Below are positions 6,493 through 8,407 of a DNA stretch of 8,407 nt, piece by piece. The DNA comes from Ruminococcus sp. (GTDB lineage: Bacteria > Bacillota > Clostridia > Oscillospirales > Acutalibacteraceae): the NCBI GenBank assembly GCA_017380355.1, contig JAFOED010000160.1:1-8407 (forward strand). The letters run 5' to 3'. Each line of letters begins with the position of its first letter. Positions within the stretch are counted from its first letter, which is position 1. The notes below the pieces were generated by a model that ran no database searches, was not told where the DNA came from, and was given only the letters and a program-made list of their open reading frames with translations. The position numbers were made by a program, and so were the translations under genes.

Positions 6493-6936
6493 ATGAAGGT
6501 TATTTTTGAGACTGCACAGCTTTCAGAGCCGCAGGTTATCATCAAGGGTGAATTTGGTGACCCACAGATTGAAAGTCTGATGGAATATATAAAAAGTATG
6601 AATTCAAATGTGGTAAAAAAGCTGCTTGTGTATAAAGAAGACGAGCAATTCCCGATTGATACAAGCGAGATTGTTTACATAGAGGTAGCAGATTCTAAAG
6701 TCGAGGTTGTCACAACGGCTGACAGATTTGATTCTAAAAAGAAGCTCTATGAGTTAAAAGAGATGCTCTCTAACACAACCTTTGTACAGATCAATAAGGG
6801 CACATTAGTAAATATCGATTACGTAAAATCAGTATCGGCTGAGTTTTCGGGAAATTACACAGTAAGACTAAAAAACAAAAAAGAAACTTTGATTATATCA
6901 AGAAAGTATTTCAAAGAATTTAAAAGTAAAATTTAA
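6493..6936 (+). CDS. LytTR-domain DNA-binding transcriptional regulator (147 aa, no receiver domain)
   Basis: A compact cytoplasmic regulator. After a short N-terminal segment, residues about 50-147 form the LytTR DNA-binding domain: IVYIEVADSKVEV, a basic KKKLYELKEML helix, FVQINKGTLVNIDYVKSV (about 97-114) and the terminal ISRKYFKEFKSK. This matches the stand-alone LytTR proteins of about 150 residues found beside DUF3021 genes in Firmicutes; no response-regulator receiver domain is present. In LytTR regulatory systems the partner membrane protein restrains the regulator, which activates its own operon and other targets. The DUF3021-like gene follows after 12 bp with its own GGAGG. GAGG at 6481-6484 supports this start. 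Targets are unknown; the divergent CotH operon is a candidate by position only. Confidence 0.9.
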   Translation: MKVIFETAQLSEPQVIIKGEFGDPQIESLMEYIKSMNSNVVKKLLVYKEDEQFPIDTSEIVYIEVADSKVEVVTTADRFDSKKKLYELKEMLSNTTFVQINKGTLVNIDYVKSVSAEFSGNYTVRLKNKKETLIISRKYFKEFKSKI

Positions 6937-6948
6937 CGGAGGTTTATT

Positions 6949-7344
6949 ATGAAATTTAGAGATTATATTATCGCAATTCTTACAGGTATCGGTATCGGCA
7001 TTCCTGTTTCACTTATTTGTATGATTACTATCGGCGGATGGAACGCTGTAGTTTTAGAATTCCTTGTATGGACAGTTGCTTCAGCACTTTTCGGTGTATT
7101 ATCCGTAGTAACACTCAAAAACGACAGAATGAATTTAATTTTGTCAACAGTATTGCACTGTGTCGGATGCCTTCTGATAACAGTAGGTGCTTGCGCTATT
7201 ATTGGCTATGCAGACAGCTTTTTTGAGATTCTGATTTCAGTTGCTCCTGTGTTTGCGGTAGTATATGGTGTTATTTACTTAGTAAGCTTTATCTCAATGC
7301 GTAAAAACGCTAAGAAAGTAAACGAAGCATTAAGTAAAAAATAA
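6949..7344 (+). CDS. DUF3021-like four-helix membrane protein, partner of the LytTR regulator (131 aa)
   Basis: An integral membrane protein with four predicted helices at about 7-28, 33-55, 62-86 and 92-115, a short cytoplasmic N-terminus and a basic tail (MRKNAKKVNEALSKK). Its size, topology and position directly after a stand-alone LytTR gene fit DUF3021, the usual membrane partner in LytTR regulatory systems, where it is thought to hold the regulator inactive until a membrane signal arrives. GGAGG at 6938-6942, six bases before the ATG, fixes the start. Only 12 bp separate it from the LytTR gene, so they are co-transcribed. A bidirectional terminator follows 13 bp after the stop. The family call rests on context and topology more than on diagnostic residues. 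Confidence 0.8.
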   Translation: MKFRDYIIAILTGIGIGIPVSLICMITIGGWNAVVLEFLVWTVASALFGVLSVVTLKNDRMNLILSTVLHCVGCLLITVGACAIIGYADSFFEILISVAPVFAVVYGVIYLVSFISMRKNAKKVNEALSKK

Positions 7345-7357
7345 ACATAAAAACGAA

Positions 7358-7379
7358 AAGGCTCCCTTATGGGAGCCTT
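7358..7379. terminator. bidirectional intrinsic terminator between convergent genes
   Basis: AAGGCTCCC / GGGAGCCTT forms a perfect 9-bp stem with a TTAT loop. On the plus strand it is followed by an AT-rich tail. On the minus strand it runs into TTTTCGTTTTT. It sits between the convergent stops of the DUF3021-like gene and the dockerin protein gene. Confidence 0.9.
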
Positions 7380-7392
7380 AATTTATTTTAAT

Positions 7393-8355
7393 TTAATCTT
7401 TTCTAAACAGATTACGAACATCAATTGATTCGGTGTATTCATTTACAAGCGCTTGAAGTCCGTCAATAGCTGCACAGAAACTCAGTTCACATAGGTCTTT
7501 AATATCATTGAAGTTATCGTAGTATTTGCTTTCGAAAGAAACACAATCTGTTCTGAATACGTAAGGGTCCTCACTCAAAAGTTCGCTCTCACCGATTGTT
7601 TCAAAATAGAATGTTTCAAGCTCTGCATCGCTCATAAATGAATCGAATACAAACAAAGACATACCACGGAAAATATCAATGTAGCTGTCTACCATTGTTT
7701 CGGTTTCAGGTGAGTACAGTGCCGATTCGATTTGTATAGCTCTGTATTCAGGCAAGTATACTACAACCACACCTAAAACATCTTCACCATAGTAACCGTA
7801 GAAATCAAGATAGTAGAAATTTTCCTCTTCGTTGTACATGCCGAAAAGCATAGTTAATTCAGAAATTTGGTCAAAAGCGGCAGTGCGTTCGGTTTCTTCT
7901 ACAAATGCGAATACTGTGCGGGTAATGTATTCGTTATTGGATTTACCCACAAGAAACAGCTGTATTGCAGCGGCATCAACAATGGTTATAGAATCGTCAC
8001 CATCTGTATCTGAAAGAAGACAACCATTCTCGCTGAGTTGTTTTTTGTCAACAAGATGAAGCTGAATTAAAGATGCATCAACAACTGTAATTTCGCCATC
8101 CCCGTCAGCGTCACCGATATAACCGTACACAGTACAACCATCGTAGGTGATTTCTTCATACGGATAATGTGAAGAATAGTAGAAAATCTCATCGTCATTT
8201 GCGCTTAAAGGTGCGAAGTCCTTAATGCGGTTTGTACCCTGTGATGCTAACAGCGTAAGGTCCATGGATGTCTGTGCACCGGTGCTGACAGCAGTAGAAA
8301 AAACAATGCTCAGAGCAAGTGTAATAACTAATACGGCAGAAATTAAGCGTTTCAT
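7393..8355 (-). CDS. secreted dockerin protein with uncharacterised C-terminal region (320 aa)
   Basis: An exported protein probably delivered to a cohesin scaffold. The signal peptide MKRLISAVLVITLALS... has likely cleavage near STGAQ (about residue 28). Residues 30-80 are a Tyr-rich stretch. A complete two-repeat dockerin lies at 81-138: GDADGDGEITVVDAS, then SDTDGDDSITIVDAA. Residues about 143-320 are strongly acidic and rich in Tyr and Phe, with Cys271, Cys289 and Cys294; I recognise no family or catalytic motif there. The dockerin is internal rather than C-terminal and closely resembles that of the CotH protein ending at 579. The ATG at 8355 is chosen because GGAGGT (8361-8366) lies five bases upstream; an in-frame ATG at 8391 lacks such a site and would add 12 residues before the signal peptide. 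It is its own transcription unit, convergent with the LytTR operon. Confidence 0.85.
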   Translation of the reverse strand: MKRLISAVLVITLALSIVFSTAVSTGAQTSMDLTLLASQGTNRIKDFAPLSANDDEIFYYSSHYPYEEITYDGCTVYGYIGDADGDGEITVVDASLIQLHLVDKKQLSENGCLLSDTDGDDSITIVDAAAIQLFLVGKSNNEYITRTVFAFVEETERTAAFDQISELTMLFGMYNEEENFYYLDFYGYYGEDVLGVVVVYLPEYRAIQIESALYSPETETMVDSYIDIFRGMSLFVFDSFMSDAELETFYFETIGESELLSEDPYVFRTDCVSFESKYYDNFNDIKDLCELSFCAAIDGLQALVNEYTESIDVRNLFRKD

Positions 8356-8397
8356 AACTAACCTCCAGTTTTGTTTACAGTTTGTAGACAACTTTAT

Positions 8398-8403
8398 TTT
8401 ATA
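8398..8403 (-). promoter_or_regulatory. possible -10 box of the dockerin protein gene (promoter cut by window edge)
   Basis: TATAAA on the minus strand lies about 42 bases upstream of the start codon. Any -35 box would lie beyond the window, so this is only a candidate. Confidence 0.3.
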
Positions 8404-8407
8404 CCTG

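Noticed and set aside
8356..8391. ATG at 8391 as start of the dockerin protein, adding 12 residues
   Set aside because: GGAGGT at 8361-8366 lies inside that extension and serves the ATG at 8355; the extra residues would precede a normal signal peptide.

Overview
The window looks like a chromosome segment from a gut or rumen Clostridia member of the Ruminococcus type. The signs are moderate-to-low GC, strong GGAGG-type ribosome binding sites, and three secreted proteins carrying dockerin modules with the DxDxDG...VVDAS/T-xIQ pattern of ruminococcal cellulosome or amylosome clients. No mobile element, tRNA, rRNA or CRISPR array is visible. The species cannot be named from sequence reading alone.

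Layout. (i) 1-472 (-): the 5' part of an amidohydrolase-2 type metal-dependent hydrolase, running off the left edge, with a near-consensus promoter and a strong terminator separating it from the next gene. (ii) 579-2558 and 2620-5931 (-): two tandem genes for secreted CotH-family (spore-coat-kinase-like) proteins ending in dockerins. Their CotH cores are clearly a duplication (about 1.65 kb each). The upstream protein has extra N-terminal modules, a Thr/Pro/Glu linker and an extra C-terminal beta-sandwich-like module. The downstream protein has a lipobox in its signal peptide and a different dockerin type. (iii) 5932-6263: a 332-bp divergent intergenic region with a promoter for each side, an inverted 9-mer pair around the CotH -35 box, and three T6 tracts spaced exactly 21 bp apart. 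(iv) 6264-7344 (+): a three-gene operon of a 59-residue two-helix membrane protein, a LytTR DNA-binding regulator without a receiver domain, and a DUF3021-like four-helix membrane protein. This is a LytTR regulatory system. A bidirectional terminator closes it. (v) 7393-8355 (-): a secreted protein with an internal dockerin and a C-terminal region of about 180 residues that I do not recognise.

Reading them together: the window encodes surface or extracellular proteins meant to plug into a cohesin scaffold (the scaffold itself is not here), two of them with CotH kinase-like cores. Next to them, divergently, sits a membrane-coupled LytTR switch. Whether that switch controls the CotH genes is inference from the shared intergenic region and its periodic repeats. 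The CotH-dockerin combination is known from cellulosome-forming bacteria. The lipobox-plus-dockerin architecture, the dockerin difference between the two paralogs, the small membrane protein and the 21-bp array are the points most worth a second look.
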